The notes under the pieces: generated by a model | Seen by the model: only the letters and a program-made list of their open reading frames with translations | Told to the model about the DNA's origin: nothing | Database searches by the model: none | Translations under genes and position numbers: made by a program | Origin: Devosia submarina | GTDB taxonomy: Bacteria > Pseudomonadota > Alphaproteobacteria > Rhizobiales > Devosiaceae | Assembly (NCBI RefSeq): GCF_003056345.1 | Contig: NZ_PYWB01000003.1 | Location: forward strand, 62,001-126,000 | Direction of reading: 5' to 3' | DNA: 64,000 bases | Part shown: in pieces, positions 44,615 through 53,683 of the stretch | Layout of the letters: the number at the start of each line of letters is the position of its first letter | Numbering within the stretch: position 1 is the stretch's first letter

Positions 44615-44671
44615 GCCCTCATGGTGAGCCTGTCGAACCACAAGAGCCTGCCCTCGGGCTTGACCCGAGGG
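44615..44671. repeat. Composite REP element, copy D
   Basis: The first part (44615-44647) matches copy B over GCCCTCATGGTGAGCCTGTC and beyond with two changes near the end. The second (44651-44671) is a perfect hairpin CCCTCGGG-CTTGA-CCCGAGGG. The same order of a large and a small palindrome is seen at copy A. Its in-frame ATG yields a spurious extension of the next gene. Confidence 0.85.
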
Positions 44672-44761
44672 GTGTGGCAAGGTCTCAAGCCCCCCCATTC
44701 CCACTTGCTGCCCACATCACAATCCCCCACATTGCGCCACATCATCGCGGGAGAACAATCA

Positions 44762-46570
44762 ATGCTCAAAAAACCGACCCCAGCGCGGCGCCTGGCTGCC
44801 CTTGCGGCGCTTTGCCTTGTCACCACCACCCTCTCCACCGCTCCCGCCTGGGCGCAAAAAACCAAAAACAAGAACCCGCCCGCCGAACAAACCGCTCAAT
44901 CCGCGCCCAAAACGGAATTGAGTGTCGATATTCCCACCATCGAGACCGACGGTTCCAATCTCGATGAAAACACCCTGCGCGACATTTTCAGCGGCAATGT
45001 CGCGGGCAATGCCGATGCCCTTGCCCGCCTCACCGCCAAGAGCATCGATGTTCCCGAGATCACCGTCTCGGCTTCATCCGTGGTGGACGGCGAAACGACA
45101 GAGTTTGAGATGACCTTCAGCGACATCGTTCTCAGCGACGTCGTAAACGGCACCGCCGCCATCATCACCCTGGGCGGCATCACTGCCACGACAGAAGACA
45201 CCAACATCGACATGGGCACGCTCTCGGCCGCCAATTTCGATATTGCCGGGGTCCTCGGCCTCTACGGCCTTGTGGATGCAAGCGGCCAGACCGAGCTCGA
45301 AACCATCTACACCGATTTCAGCTTCGGCGGCGGCACGGTCAGTGGCGACGAAATCGAATGCACCATTGGCGCGGCCTCTGCCGCCGAGTTCAAGGCACGC
45401 CCCCTCAACCACAGCTTCGCCGAGATCATGACGCTGTCCGAAGCGCTGGAAGAATCGAGTGAAGACGGCACCTCCGATCCCAAAATGGTCGGCGATGCCC
45501 TGCGCATGTATGTCGATCTGCTGACGGCCTTTGAAACCTCGCCCATTAGTTTCGAAGGTTTCGACTGCTCCGGCATTGATGACGAAGACCGCTCCGTAGC
45601 CTTCAGTGTCGCCAGCATGTCGGTCGGCGCAATGCGCCCGGGCTATTACCCCTCCTACACCGTCGATGACCTCGACGTCACCATTGAAGGCGATGGCGCG
45701 ATCAATGTCGGCAATCTGACGGTTAAGGGCATGGATATTTCAGGCCCCATCGCTGCGATCAACGCCGCCCCCCAAGCCGTGGACGACGCCTGGTTCGCCG
45801 AAAACGGCCGCGCGCTGATCCCCGCCTTTGAAGGCTTCTCCTTGAGCGATGTTTCCGTGGATGTGTCCGATCCAGCCGTTCCCGACGAGCGCATTGTTGG
45901 CGGCATAGGGGCATTTGACCTGACGCTGGGCGGCTATCTCAACGGCATTCCGACCCAGGTCAGCACCCAGGCCACAAACATTGTTGCCGAAATTCCCGCC
46001 GATACCGATGACGTTCAGCTCGCCCAGTTGCGGCAACTCGGCATCTCCTCGCTCGATCTGGGCTTCGCGCTCAAGGCGAACTGGAACGAGGCCGAAGATA
46101 GCATCGAGCTGACCGAGCTTTCCGTCACAGGCGCAGATCTCGCCACGGTGAAACTCGCTGGCACTTTTGCCAATGCCACCGAAGCCCTGTTCGGGATGGA
46201 CGAAGACGCAGCCCTGGCCGCAGCCATGGGCATCGTCATCTCCAAGCTCAATCTCGATGTTCTGGACCAAGGGCTTTCCGACATCATCCTCGCCACCCTC
46301 GGCGCCGAGCAGGACGCCGATCCGGCCACCCTGCGTCCGGTCTTTGCAGGGCTAGCCGAAGGCACGGTGATCGGCATCATGGCAGGCGCTGCCGAAGCGC
46401 AAAAAGTTGGTGGCGCCATCAACAGCTTCATCAGCGGCAAGGCCAAGCGCCTCAACATCGACCTGACCGCCAAGGAGGAGCCGGGCCTCGGCATAGAAGA
46501 CTTCATGGCCGCCGAAACCGACCCCAGCATCCTCATCGGCAAGGTCAACATCTCCGCCACCGCCAAATAA
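44762..46570 (+). CDS. Secreted acidic protein, unknown function
   Basis: A 602-residue exported protein. GGGAGAA lies eight bases before the ATG at 44762; the longer in-frame start comes from REP sequence and is not real. The signal peptide ends near APAWAQ, followed by a short Lys-rich stretch (KTKNKN). The mature part is acidic and beta-rich with repeated short units (ITVSASSVVDGETTEFEMTF, LSVTGADLATVKLAGTF), somewhat like AsmA-type or lipid-transfer proteins, but I cannot assign a family. A terminator follows directly. Confidence 0.82.
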   Translation: MLKKPTPARRLAALAALCLVTTTLSTAPAWAQKTKNKNPPAEQTAQSAPKTELSVDIPTIETDGSNLDENTLRDIFSGNVAGNADALARLTAKSIDVPEITVSASSVVDGETTEFEMTFSDIVLSDVVNGTAAIITLGGITATTEDTNIDMGTLSAANFDIAGVLGLYGLVDASGQTELETIYTDFSFGGGTVSGDEIECTIGAASAAEFKARPLNHSFAEIMTLSEALEESSEDGTSDPKMVGDALRMYVDLLTAFETSPISFEGFDCSGIDDEDRSVAFSVASMSVGAMRPGYYPSYTVDDLDVTIEGDGAINVGNLTVKGMDISGPIAAINAAPQAVDDAWFAENGRALIPAFEGFSLSDVSVDVSDPAVPDERIVGGIGAFDLTLGGYLNGIPTQVSTQATNIVAEIPADTDDVQLAQLRQLGISSLDLGFALKANWNEAEDSIELTELSVTGADLATVKLAGTFANATEALFGMDEDAALAAAMGIVISKLNLDVLDQGLSDIILATLGAEQDADPATLRPVFAGLAEGTVIGIMAGAAEAQKVGGAINSFISGKAKRLNIDLTAKEEPGLGIEDFMAAETDPSILIGKVNISATAK

Positions 46571-46575
46571 ACAAA

Positions 46576-46599
46576 AAGGGCCGCAGCAATGCGGCCCTT
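46576..46599. terminator. Bidirectional terminator
   Basis: Perfect 10-bp arms AAGGGCCGCA and TGCGGCCCTT with a four-base loop. On the minus strand it runs into CCCTTTTTGT, a good T tract; on the plus strand the T tract is weak. It sits between convergent genes ending at 46570 and 46729. Confidence 0.85.
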
Positions 46600-46728
46600 C
46601 TCAACTCTCCCGAGGCGTCCAGCCCCGTCAACCCCCTGAGTGCAGTCCAAACGGCTGCGGCTGGCGGTCGCTCGACGTTGGGCAAAATTTGTGGCGCGCT
46701 GGAATATTGAAGTTTTCCGATGTGCTGC

Positions 46729-47580
46729 TTACGCCGCGACGTCAGAGATAAACAGCTTCTCAACCTGATCGTCGACGAGCCGGGGTTTGGCTCTTACCCT
46801 GATCGGTGTTTGCGCGTCGAATGCTGACGAGTATGGATTTTTTGGCAGCTCAACTTGAGGGTCTGTGATGGTGCCCGCAATGCGTCCAGACACACCCTCG
46901 CTGTCGAGCACTTCAACCTTGCAGTTGTGCGTTACCAGGTCCAATTCGGTGATGAGGACGGTAAAGGTGCTTTCCTCTGCGATCCGCGTGCCGCTCTTGC
47001 GGTCAATGACCTCCCGATCGACTGCGTTGATTGGGAAGGCGCCGTTTTCTTCACGCCCTATCTGGACCGTTGCTGCCGAAGATCCAATGGGCGCAACGAA
47101 CTGCCGGCCCGACGCATGCAAGGAGTTCGTCATGCGTTCGAAAGCTTCCATCGCCGTTCTGGTGGTGTGACCCATCTCTTTCATTGCTTCCAACAGGAGC
47201 TCTCGATTTTCCTGCGCTTCCGACTTCCGCCCTGCCCATGTTGCAAGGGCCGCGTTCACCGCCGCCTCCGTCACTTTCGTGGCTGCGGTTTTGAAAACTG
47301 TGTCGAGTACCGGGAGGAACGGAGTTGCCAACGGCAAGACGGGCAAAAGCAGCGCCCACATCTCATATGAACCCGCTTGCGGCGGGCGCGTCATTATCCG
47401 GATGGACTTGCCGAAGTCTTCTTTGTTGAACTTGCTCGTTAGGGCGATATGGCCGCCGGCTGCTATCAAGCGAGATGCGCCTTGAATAGAAGCCCCGAGT
47501 TGCCCCATGTCGACCAAGGCGTGATCAGCATCAAGCCCCTCGTATTTGATCAGAATTCCGTCGAACCGTTCGACCGCCAT
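46729..47580 (-). CDS. Hypothetical accessory protein (DUF7946-like)
   Basis: A 283-residue protein from the ATG at 47580, with GGGGGAG upstream. It starts MAVERFDGILIKYEG, has a hydrophobic stretch at about 85-105 (WALLLPVLPLATPFLPVL) and a C-terminal beta-rich part (STFTVLITELDLVTHNCKVE, then SGRIAGTITDP). The layout resembles proteins annotated DUF7946, often found as lone genes in variable regions, but I am unsure. Base composition is visibly lower in GC than the neighbours, and a broken gene with a REP junction follows upstream, so it was probably acquired. Function unknown. Confidence 0.72.
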   Translation of the reverse strand: MAVERFDGILIKYEGLDADHALVDMGQLGASIQGASRLIAAGGHIALTSKFNKEDFGKSIRIMTRPPQAGSYEMWALLLPVLPLATPFLPVLDTVFKTAATKVTEAAVNAALATWAGRKSEAQENRELLLEAMKEMGHTTRTAMEAFERMTNSLHASGRQFVAPIGSSAATVQIGREENGAFPINAVDREVIDRKSGTRIAEESTFTVLITELDLVTHNCKVEVLDSEGVSGRIAGTITDPQVELPKNPYSSAFDAQTPIRVRAKPRLVDDQVEKLFISDVAA

Positions 47581-47686
47581 GCGTGGCTCCCCCGTACAGG
47601 GCGAACTTGGCTGAAGCAAAGGTTCCTTGTCAAAGCGTGCGCGTTGAAGAGTGTGGACAAGATGCCCATGAAACGGCGCCCGCGGC

Positions 47687-47944
47687 CTACTGCTTAGGCC
47701 AGTGCTTAATCTCCAGCATGGGAAGGGGGGCGTCGGCAGCGGCGACAACCTGCTAACCTTGGTTCTCACGGCAGTACGAAATAACGGATTGCAACAATGT
47801 CATGTGGTCGAGCGGGAGAACGTTACGGTAGGTGCCGTTCTCCAAAATGGTCGCGGTATTGATCCCAGCCAGGTAGCCCAAGGCCCACGAATACGCCTCC
47901 CCGCCGCCGATGTTATCCCGGCCTCGAGCCGGGATCCATCCCAA
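47687..47944 (-). pseudogene. Fragment of a small secreted-type protein gene
   Basis: In the frame starting about 47900 the peptide reads EAYSWALGYLAGINTAT, then LLQSVISYCRENQG and a TAG at 47753-47755; reading past the TAG continues 21 codons (QVVAAADAPLPMLEIKHW...) to a second stop. The W-x-LGYLxGxN...YCRxN pattern matches the C-terminal half of small secreted proteins common in Proteobacteria, in which an N-terminal CG-x-W segment with a leader is expected. Here that half is missing and is replaced by a REP palindrome at 47915-47935. The gene is therefore broken at its 5' end and probably also by a nonsense change. Confidence 0.6.
47915..47935. repeat. REP palindrome of a second type
   Basis: Arms ATCCCGGC and GCCGGGAT flank CTCGA. 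This is a different sequence from the GCCCTCATGG family. It lies exactly where the broken gene loses similarity. Confidence 0.75.
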
Positions 47945-47993
47945 GATGGCCGTCCTGCCGCAAGGTGGCCGGTTGTATCACTGGCGAACGCCC

Positions 47994-49400
47994 CTACCCC
48001 CTGACCTGCCCCCGCGCAGCCTCCATGGCCCATTCCAGCAATCCCCTCGCCACCTCCGCCGTGCCCCCCTCCACATAGCACCGCAGCTCCGGGGCATTCC
48101 CCGAAGCCCGGAAATGCACCATGTCCCCGGACAGCGTCCGGAACTGCAGCCCATCAATGGTGGAAAGACTCGCGATCCCGTGCTCGCCAAACAAGGCGGC
48201 AGCAAAATCCGCATCGTCCGCGAGCCGTCCGAGAAAAGCGCCGCTCCGCTCCGCTGGCACATCCTGCAATCGGTCGGCCATGGCATGCTGCAGCGGCAGC
48301 GCCGCAACGATCTGGCTCACACTTTTGCCCTGGCGCGCTGCCAACCCCAGCACACACAACAATGGCAGCACCGCGTCGCGCGTTGGCAGCGGCGCCATGG
48401 GGCGGCCATCGACCGAGATGCCCTCGCCCACAAACGTGCCGCCATTGGCCTCGAACCCCACCACCCCATCCGCATGGTCTTCCATGGCCGCCACCACATA
48501 GGGCGAGCCCACTTTGGTGCGCACCACGCGCTCGAAAAACCCGGTTCGCTCGATCGCCGAATTGGACGTCACCGGCGTCACCACCGTGCGCGCACCCAGG
48601 AACTGCGCTGCCAGAAGCCCCAGCACATCGCCGCGCACAAAGACGCCCTCGCCATCCATCAGCAGCGGCCGGTCCCCATCGCCATCTGCAGACACGATCG
48701 CATCGAGCTTCTCGGACCGGACCCAGCCAGCCAATGGCGCAAACACCGCATCGCCAAACGCTTCGGTATCCACTGCCACGAAGCTATCGATCCGCCCAAG
48801 ACTTATCACCTCAGCTCCGGCATGGCGCATAATGGCCGAGAGCAGGTCGCGCGCGACCGTGGAATGCTCGAACACACCAATACGCAAACCATGGAAGGCA
48901 TTTGGCGGCAGCAGGTCGGCAAAGCGCGTGAAATAACGCGCCTCCGCGTCACTGGATTCGTCAAGAATGCGAACCTCAACGTTAACAGTCTGTGCACGCG
49001 AAAGGGCCGAAATGATACCCGCTTCATCGGCCTTACTGATCTCGCCAGAGGGCAGGTAAAACTTCAATCCATTCCTATCCACCGGAATGTGGCTGCCCGT
49101 CACCATGATGGCCGCACAGCCCTGCGCCATGGCATGATAGGCCAGTGCCGGCGTCGGAATAGTCCCGCAATCCACAGGCTGAAGGCCAAATTGTGTAACA
49201 GAAACAGCGCAGTCCCGCGCTATGGCCGAGCTTGACGGCCGGAAGTCACGCCCCAGAAAAACCTTGCTACCGCCCAGCGCACCTATGGTCTTGAGGTGCT
49301 GTAAGAACGCTGCCGCATAGCGCCGCGCCGCCTCGCCTTCCAGCTCCACCGCCAAGCCGCGCAAGCCGCTCGTCCCGAACTTCAAACTCGTCTCAGCCAA
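47994..49400 (-). CDS. Phosphomannomutase/phosphoglucomutase
   Basis: A 468-residue alpha-phosphohexomutase. The phosphoserine loop is TGSHIP (Ser103), the metal loop DGDGDR (239-244), the sugar loop GFEANGG, and the phosphate loop FRASGNAPELR. It interconverts hexose-1- and -6-phosphates for polysaccharide precursors. The start is uncertain: TTG at 49400 has AAGGA seven bases upstream and is preferred to TTG at 49406, whose spacing is too short; no ATG fits. It follows the sugar epimerase gene by 15 bp, so both likely supply sugar nucleotides. Confidence 0.92.
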   Translation of the reverse strand: MAETSLKFGTSGLRGLAVELEGEAARRYAAAFLQHLKTIGALGGSKVFLGRDFRPSSSAIARDCAVSVTQFGLQPVDCGTIPTPALAYHAMAQGCAAIMVTGSHIPVDRNGLKFYLPSGEISKADEAGIISALSRAQTVNVEVRILDESSDAEARYFTRFADLLPPNAFHGLRIGVFEHSTVARDLLSAIMRHAGAEVISLGRIDSFVAVDTEAFGDAVFAPLAGWVRSEKLDAIVSADGDGDRPLLMDGEGVFVRGDVLGLLAAQFLGARTVVTPVTSNSAIERTGFFERVVRTKVGSPYVVAAMEDHADGVVGFEANGGTFVGEGISVDGRPMAPLPTRDAVLPLLCVLGLAARQGKSVSQIVAALPLQHAMADRLQDVPAERSGAFLGRLADDADFAAALFGEHGIASLSTIDGLQFRTLSGDMVHFRASGNAPELRCYVEGGTAEVARGLLEWAMEAARGQVRG

Positions 49401-49415
49401 TCCCAAATCCTTGAT

Positions 49416-50414
49416 CTATTTACCGTAATATTCGCGATACCAGTCGACAAACCTGGCAACGCCATCGGCTACACCAGTCTGCCGCATGGGCCCAATCAAC
49501 GCCCCAAGCAAGCGCGTATCCGCCTGCGTCGCCATCACATCGCCCGCCTGCATTGGCAGCATGCGCAGCTCCGCCCGAACCCCGCTTGCCGCTTCGATAG
49601 CCCTAATAAATTCAAGCAATTGCACCGGCTTTCCCGCAGCGATGTTCACCGTCCGGAATGGCGCAACCTCCGAAAGGCTGTCATGCGGCAAGGGCTTTGC
49701 CACCACTGGCGGCCGTTCCGCGAGGCGCACCAGCGCCTCCACCACATCATCGACAAAGGTGAAATCCCGAAGCATCCGGCCTTCCCCATAAACATCGATC
49801 GGCTTGCCGGCCAGCATCTGCTCCACAAACCGGAACAGCGCCATGTCCGGCCGACCCCACTGCCCATAAACCGTGAACAGCCGGACGCAAGTGGCTGGTA
49901 GGCCCCATAAATGCGCATAGGAATGCACCATCTCCTCCCCCGCCTTTTTCGTGGCAGCATAAAGGGACACCGGCGCATCTGCGCGATCGGTTTCCGAGAA
50001 GGGGATTTTGCTGTTGCCGCCATAAACCGAACTAGACGACGCAAAAATAAAATGCTGCGGGGGGAATAACCGGACAACTTCCAGCAGATTGGCCGTCCCG
50101 ACCAGATTGGATTGCACATAGCTTTGGGGATGCTCAAGGCTATAGCGCACGCCCGCTTGCGCCGCGAGGTGAACAACCACATCTGCCCGCGCTTGCGCCA
50201 CGGCTCCCTCTAGCCGATCCGCATCCTCCAGCCGCGCCTCCACGGCGGTAAAACCCCGCTCCTTCTCCAACAGAGCCAGCCGCGCCCGCTTGAGCGGAAC
50301 GTCATAATAATCCGTAACTGCATCGAACCCGACAACATCATGCCCCTCTGCCAACAGCCGCCGCGCCAGGTGAAACCCAATGAAACCCGCCGTGCCGGTC
50401 ACAAAATAGCGCAT
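49416..50414 (-). CDS. NAD-dependent nucleotide-sugar epimerase (UDP-glucuronate 4-epimerase-like)
   Basis: A 332-residue extended SDR. The NAD motif GTAGFIG is at 7-13, HLAAQAGVRYSLEHP and the catalytic YAATK follow, then FTVYGQWGRPDMALFRF, the strong mark of UDP-GlcA 4-epimerases (RGTA/LspL-like). It would make UDP-galacturonate in the cytosol for surface polysaccharides. It precedes the phosphohexomutase gene and follows arfB by 3 bp on the same strand. Confidence 0.92.
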   Translation of the reverse strand: MRYFVTGTAGFIGFHLARRLLAEGHDVVGFDAVTDYYDVPLKRARLALLEKERGFTAVEARLEDADRLEGAVAQARADVVVHLAAQAGVRYSLEHPQSYVQSNLVGTANLLEVVRLFPPQHFIFASSSSVYGGNSKIPFSETDRADAPVSLYAATKKAGEEMVHSYAHLWGLPATCVRLFTVYGQWGRPDMALFRFVEQMLAGKPIDVYGEGRMLRDFTFVDDVVEALVRLAERPPVVAKPLPHDSLSEVAPFRTVNIAAGKPVQLLEFIRAIEAASGVRAELRMLPMQAGDVMATQADTRLLGALIGPMRQTGVADGVARFVDWYREYYGK

Positions 50415-50417
50415 CGC

Positions 50418-50849
50418 CTAGTCGCCTTCCGGCCGTACGCTACGCATCTGCTTGATGTTGGATCGGATCGCCTTTCCCTCCAGCCGCCGCTTCTTGGATG
50501 CCAGGGTCGGCCGCGTCGCCACCCGCGGCTTGGGCACATGCGCCCCCTCGGCCAGTAGGGCAACAAGCCGAGCCTGTGCTTCCTGCCGGTTCATCGGCTG
50601 GTCGCGGTGGCTGTTCGCCATCAGGACGATCACCCCATCCTTGGTCAGGCGCTTGCCCGCAATGGCCGCCACCCGCCGCTTCATCCCCTCGGGAATGGAT
50701 GGGGAGTTCTGCAGGTCAAAGCGCAGCTGCACCGCGCTTGACACCTTATTGACATTCTGCCCACCCGGCCCCGTCCCCCGCACAAATGTTTCCTCGATCT
50801 CCGAAGGATCGATCGAGATGGTACGGGTTATGGGTATGCGGTCGGCCAT
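50418..50849 (-). CDS. arfB: Alternative ribosome-rescue factor ArfB (YaeJ)
   Basis: A 143-residue peptidyl-tRNA hydrolase that frees stalled ribosomes. The catalytic GGQ is at 29-31 within GTGPGGQNVNKV. The C-terminal tail is basic (KPRVATRPTLASKKRRLEGK, with RSNIK), the part that enters the empty mRNA channel. Length matches ArfB and excludes RF1/RF2. The start codon is ATG. It ends 3 bp before the epimerase gene. Confidence 0.95.
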   Translation of the reverse strand: MADRIPITRTISIDPSEIEETFVRGTGPGGQNVNKVSSAVQLRFDLQNSPSIPEGMKRRVAAIAGKRLTKDGVIVLMANSHRDQPMNRQEAQARLVALLAEGAHVPKPRVATRPTLASKKRRLEGKAIRSNIKQMRSVRPEGD

Positions 50850-50861
50850 AACAGAAGATCA

Positions 50862-50973
50862 ACCCCCTCCTAGCCTCCCCCTGAGGAGGGGAGGGACCAA
50901 TCCGGTTCTAGGCAGCATAGTACCCCGCCCACCGCGCTGTCCCTCCCCCTATCAGGGGGAGGTTAGGTGGGGT
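50862..50973. repeat. Inverted pair of C-rich REP elements (BIME-like)
   Basis: Two imperfect inverted copies of about 35 bp lie at 50862-50898 (core CCTAGCCTCCCCCTGAGGAG) and 50939-50973 (core TCCCTCCCCCTATCAGGGGG). Each is itself palindromic around the CTGA/TATC centre. They fill the gap between two same-strand genes, with the second copy ending 3 bp before the stop codon of the 76-residue gene. A third REP type in this window. Confidence 0.8.
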
Positions 50974-50975
50974 CG

Positions 50976-51206
50976 CTACCGTCGCAGCCGGCCCGCAAAG
51001 ATGATCTCACCCTCGTGGATCGTCAGCCCCTTGATGGTCGCCCGATACTTGCCCGGCATGCCCTCGGCCTCGACCACCCAGCCCTTCTTGAGCATACCGG
51101 CAAAAACCTTTTCGCCGATATCCTTGAAGTCGCCTGGCCCAAGGGCATTGTCCTCACCCAAATGGGTGAGGGCCTTGATTTCGCGGTTGGACGGACGTTG
51201 CGGCAT
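50976..51206 (-). CDS. Small conserved protein coupled to thrS
   Basis: A 76-residue protein. MPQRPSNREIKALTHLGE is followed by ALGPGDFKDIGEKVFAGMLKK, WVVEAEGMPGKYRATIKG and EIIFAGRLRR, a small winged-helix-like layout. The ATG lies 4 bp after the thrS stop, with AAGG upstream inside thrS. It may bind nucleic acid, but no family name is recalled. Confidence 0.72.
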   Translation of the reverse strand: MPQRPSNREIKALTHLGEDNALGPGDFKDIGEKVFAGMLKKGWVVEAEGMPGKYRATIKGLTIHEGEIIFAGRLRR

Positions 51207-51209
51207 GGC

Positions 51210-53189
51210 TCAGGCAGCCTTCGCCTTAAGGTCCGGGGCAGTTGCTTCTGACATCAGGGATACCAAGGCGTCCATGAACGGCTCGACCTTCTGCCCCTCG
51301 GTGCCGAGCCGGCGAACCGACACGGTGCCCTCCTCGGCCTCGCGGCGACCTACCACGAACATCAGTGGCACCTTGCCCACCGAGTGCTCGCGCACCTTGT
51401 AGTTGATCTTCTCGTTGCGGGTATCTATCTCCGCACGAATGCCGGCCGCCCGCAGCTGGCGCACCAGCTTTTCGGCGTACTCGTCCGCTTCCGAGACGAT
51501 CGTGGCAACCACAACCTGCGTCGGCGCCAGCCACATCGGCATCTTGCCCGCATAGTTCTCGATCATCATGCCGATGAAGCGCTCCAGCGACCCCAGGATC
51601 GCACGATGGAGCATCACGGCATATTTGCGCGAGCCATCCTCGGCCACATAGGTCGCGTCGAGCCGCTCGGGCAGCACATAGTCGAGCTGCAGCGTCCCAA
51701 CCTGCCAAGAGCGGCCAATAGCGTCCTTGAGGTGGAACTCGAGCTTGGGCGCATAAAACGCCCCCTCGCCTTCTGCGATCTCGAACTCATAGCCGGTCGC
51801 CCGCAGGGCATCGCCCAGCGCCTTCTCGGCCGCATCCCAGCGCTCGATCGTGCCACCGAACTTCTCCGGCCGGGTCGCAAGCTTGATGACCACATTGTCA
51901 AAGCCCATGTGCCCATAAACCGAATACAGCAGATGCACGAAGTGCTCGGTCTCGCTCTGGATCTGGTCTTCCCGGCAGAAAATATGCGCATCGTCCTGCG
52001 TCATCTGGCGCACGCGCATCAGCCCGTGCAAGGCGCCGTGCGCCTCGTTGCGGTGGCAGCAACCAAATTCCGCCATGCGCAGCGGCAGGTCGCGATAGGA
52101 CTTGATGCCCTGGTTGAAGATCTGCACATGCGCCGGGCAATTCATGGGCTTGAGCGCCATGAGGTCGCCCTTGCCAGACAACACCGGCCCCTCTTCTTCC
52201 GTGCCAGGCACCTCGTCGGGCACCACGAACATGTTCTCGCGATACTTGCCCCAGTGTCCCGACTGCTCCCAGAACTTGGAGCTCATCAGCTGCGGGGTCT
52301 TGACCTCGACATAGCCGGACTCGTTCAGACGGCGCCGGATATAGGCCTCCATCTGGTTGTAGAGCACATAGCCCTTGGGGTGCCAGAACACCGAGCCCTG
52401 CGCTTCAGGCTGGAAGTGGTAGAGGTCCATCTCCTGCCCGATCTTGCGATGGTCGCGCTTCTCGGCCTCCTCCACCATGTGAAGATAGGCTTCGAGCTCC
52501 TCCTTGGTCGCAAAAGCCGTGCCGTAGATGCGGCTCAGCACCGGATTGTTGCTGTCGCCGCGCCAATAAGCGCCCGCCACCTTGGTCAGCTTGAACGCCG
52601 TACCGACATCCTTGACCGTGCGCATATGGGGCCCGCGGCAAAGGTCGATCCACTGGCCCTGCTTGTACATCTTGAGCGACTGGTCGGCTGGAATGGCATC
52701 CACCAGCTCGACCTTGAAGTCCTCGCCCTTGGCCCGAAAGAAGTCCTTGGCCTGGTCGCGCGTCCAGATTTCCTTGGTGAAGGCCGCACCGCGATCGACG
52801 ATCTCGGCCATCTTCTTCTCGATGGCTGGAAAGTCCTCTTCCGAGAACGGCTCGTCGCGCTTGAAGTCGTAATAAAAGCCGTTCTCGATCACCGGACCGA
52901 TCGTCACCTGCGTGCCGGGCCACAGCTCCTGCACTGCTTCCGCCAACACGTGCGCCGCATCGTGCCGGATCAGCTCCAGCACGTCCTTGGAGCCACTATC
53001 GCGCGTCACGAACTCAATCCGGCCGTCAGCCTCCAGCGGATCGCTCAGATCGCTGAGCACGCCGTTCCAGCGCATCGCAACGGTCTTCTTGGCGAGCGAC
53101 TTGGAGATACCCTCAACGATGGTGGTCCCGGTGGTGCCACGCGGAAACTCGCGAGCTGCACCGTCGGGAAACGTCACCTTGATCGTCAT
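51210..53189 (-). CDS. thrS: Threonyl-tRNA synthetase
   Basis: A 659-residue class II synthetase with the full set of domains: N-terminal TGS (1-60), the editing domain with [10 protein letters not shown] and IENGFYYDF, the catalytic core with motif 2 ([21 protein letters not shown]), Zn-binding Cys/His residues, motif 3 ([13 protein letters not shown]) and the C-terminal anticodon-binding domain ([12 protein letters not shown]). GGAGATCCTGAA precedes the ATG. Length and domains are normal. Confidence 0.97.
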   Translation of the reverse strand: MTIKVTFPDGAAREFPRGTTGTTIVEGISKSLAKKTVAMRWNGVLSDLSDPLEADGRIEFVTRDSGSKDVLELIRHDAAHVLAEAVQELWPGTQVTIGPVIENGFYYDFKRDEPFSEEDFPAIEKKMAEIVDRGAAFTKEIWTRDQAKDFFRAKGEDFKVELVDAIPADQSLKMYKQGQWIDLCRGPHMRTVKDVGTAFKLTKVAGAYWRGDSNNPVLSRIYGTAFATKEELEAYLHMVEEAEKRDHRKIGQEMDLYHFQPEAQGSVFWHPKGYVLYNQMEAYIRRRLNESGYVEVKTPQLMSSKFWEQSGHWGKYRENMFVVPDEVPGTEEEGPVLSGKGDLMALKPMNCPAHVQIFNQGIKSYRDLPLRMAEFGCCHRNEAHGALHGLMRVRQMTQDDAHIFCREDQIQSETEHFVHLLYSVYGHMGFDNVVIKLATRPEKFGGTIERWDAAEKALGDALRATGYEFEIAEGEGAFYAPKLEFHLKDAIGRSWQVGTLQLDYVLPERLDATYVAEDGSRKYAVMLHRAILGSLERFIGMMIENYAGKMPMWLAPTQVVVATIVSEADEYAEKLVRQLRAAGIRAEIDTRNEKINYKVREHSVGKVPLMFVVGRREAEEGTVSVRRLGTEGQKVEPFMDALVSLMSEATAPDLKAKAA

Positions 53190-53330
53190 TTCAGGATCTC
53201 CAGAAAAGGGTTTTCTCGCCGCAATTGCCGCAGCAAGCGCGCCTGTCTATCATGGTTTTTGCACAATGCCACCCCAGCCTTTGATGGGCTTGGGATGAGC
53301 TCTACGGGTTATTTCGGAGCTTGCGCGTAC

Positions 53331-53361
53331 CCCTCAAGGTGATCCCGTCGAACCACAAGGG
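53331..53361. repeat. REP palindrome, copy F (diverged)
   Basis: CCCTCAAGGTGATCCCGTCG followed by AACCACAAGGG resembles copy B with several changes. It lies between thrS and yidD, ten bases past the yidD stop. Confidence 0.75.
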
Positions 53362-53371
53362 CGTAAAGTAA

Positions 53372-53683
53372 TCACCGCCAGCGCCCATAAGTCCACGGTG
53401 CATACCATTTGGCTCCGGCAGGCACTGCATCAGGCACGGGATCATAGCCATGCGTACCGCCCGGACGGCACCGGACAAACCGCGCCAGCCCCATCCAGCC
53501 GCCCGGCCAGAACCCAAATGACCAGATCGCGGTGCTGGTATATTCCGAGCAGGTCGGCAAATGCCGACACGTACGCCCCGCAAAAGCCGAGAGGGTGTAG
53601 CGATAAATGGTGATCAGCAATACGGCGGCAAGTTTGAACGGCAGATCAACCAGGCGCCCCAGCGTGGAGCTGAATCGCTCCAT
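53372..53683 (-). CDS. yidD: Membrane protein insertion efficiency factor YidD
   Basis: A 103-residue protein of the YidD family (Pfam haemolytic). The core CRHLPTCSEYTSTAIWSFGF with its paired Cys and the GGTHGYDPVPD motif is complete. An amphipathic N-terminal helix binds the inner face of the membrane. YidD helps YidC-dependent insertion. The ATG at 53683 overlaps the stop of the upstream IscU-like gene (TGATG), so translation is coupled. It is not in its usual rpmH-rnpA context here. Confidence 0.94.
   Translation of the reverse strand: MERFSSTLGRLVDLPFKLAAVLLITIYRYTLSAFAGRTCRHLPTCSEYTSTAIWSFGFWPGGWMGLARFVRCRPGGTHGYDPVPDAVPAGAKWYAPWTYGRWR

Noticed and set aside
47910..49235. 441-codon ORF on the plus strand
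   Set aside because: Antisense to the phosphohexomutase gene and rich in Arg/His/Pro without motifs.
51384..53342. 652-codon ORF on the plus strand
   Set aside because: Antisense shadow of thrS, with low-complexity His/Leu/Arg-rich translation and no motif.
53302..53583. 93-codon minus-strand ORF over yidD
   Set aside because: Other frame of yidD; its end runs through REP copy F.
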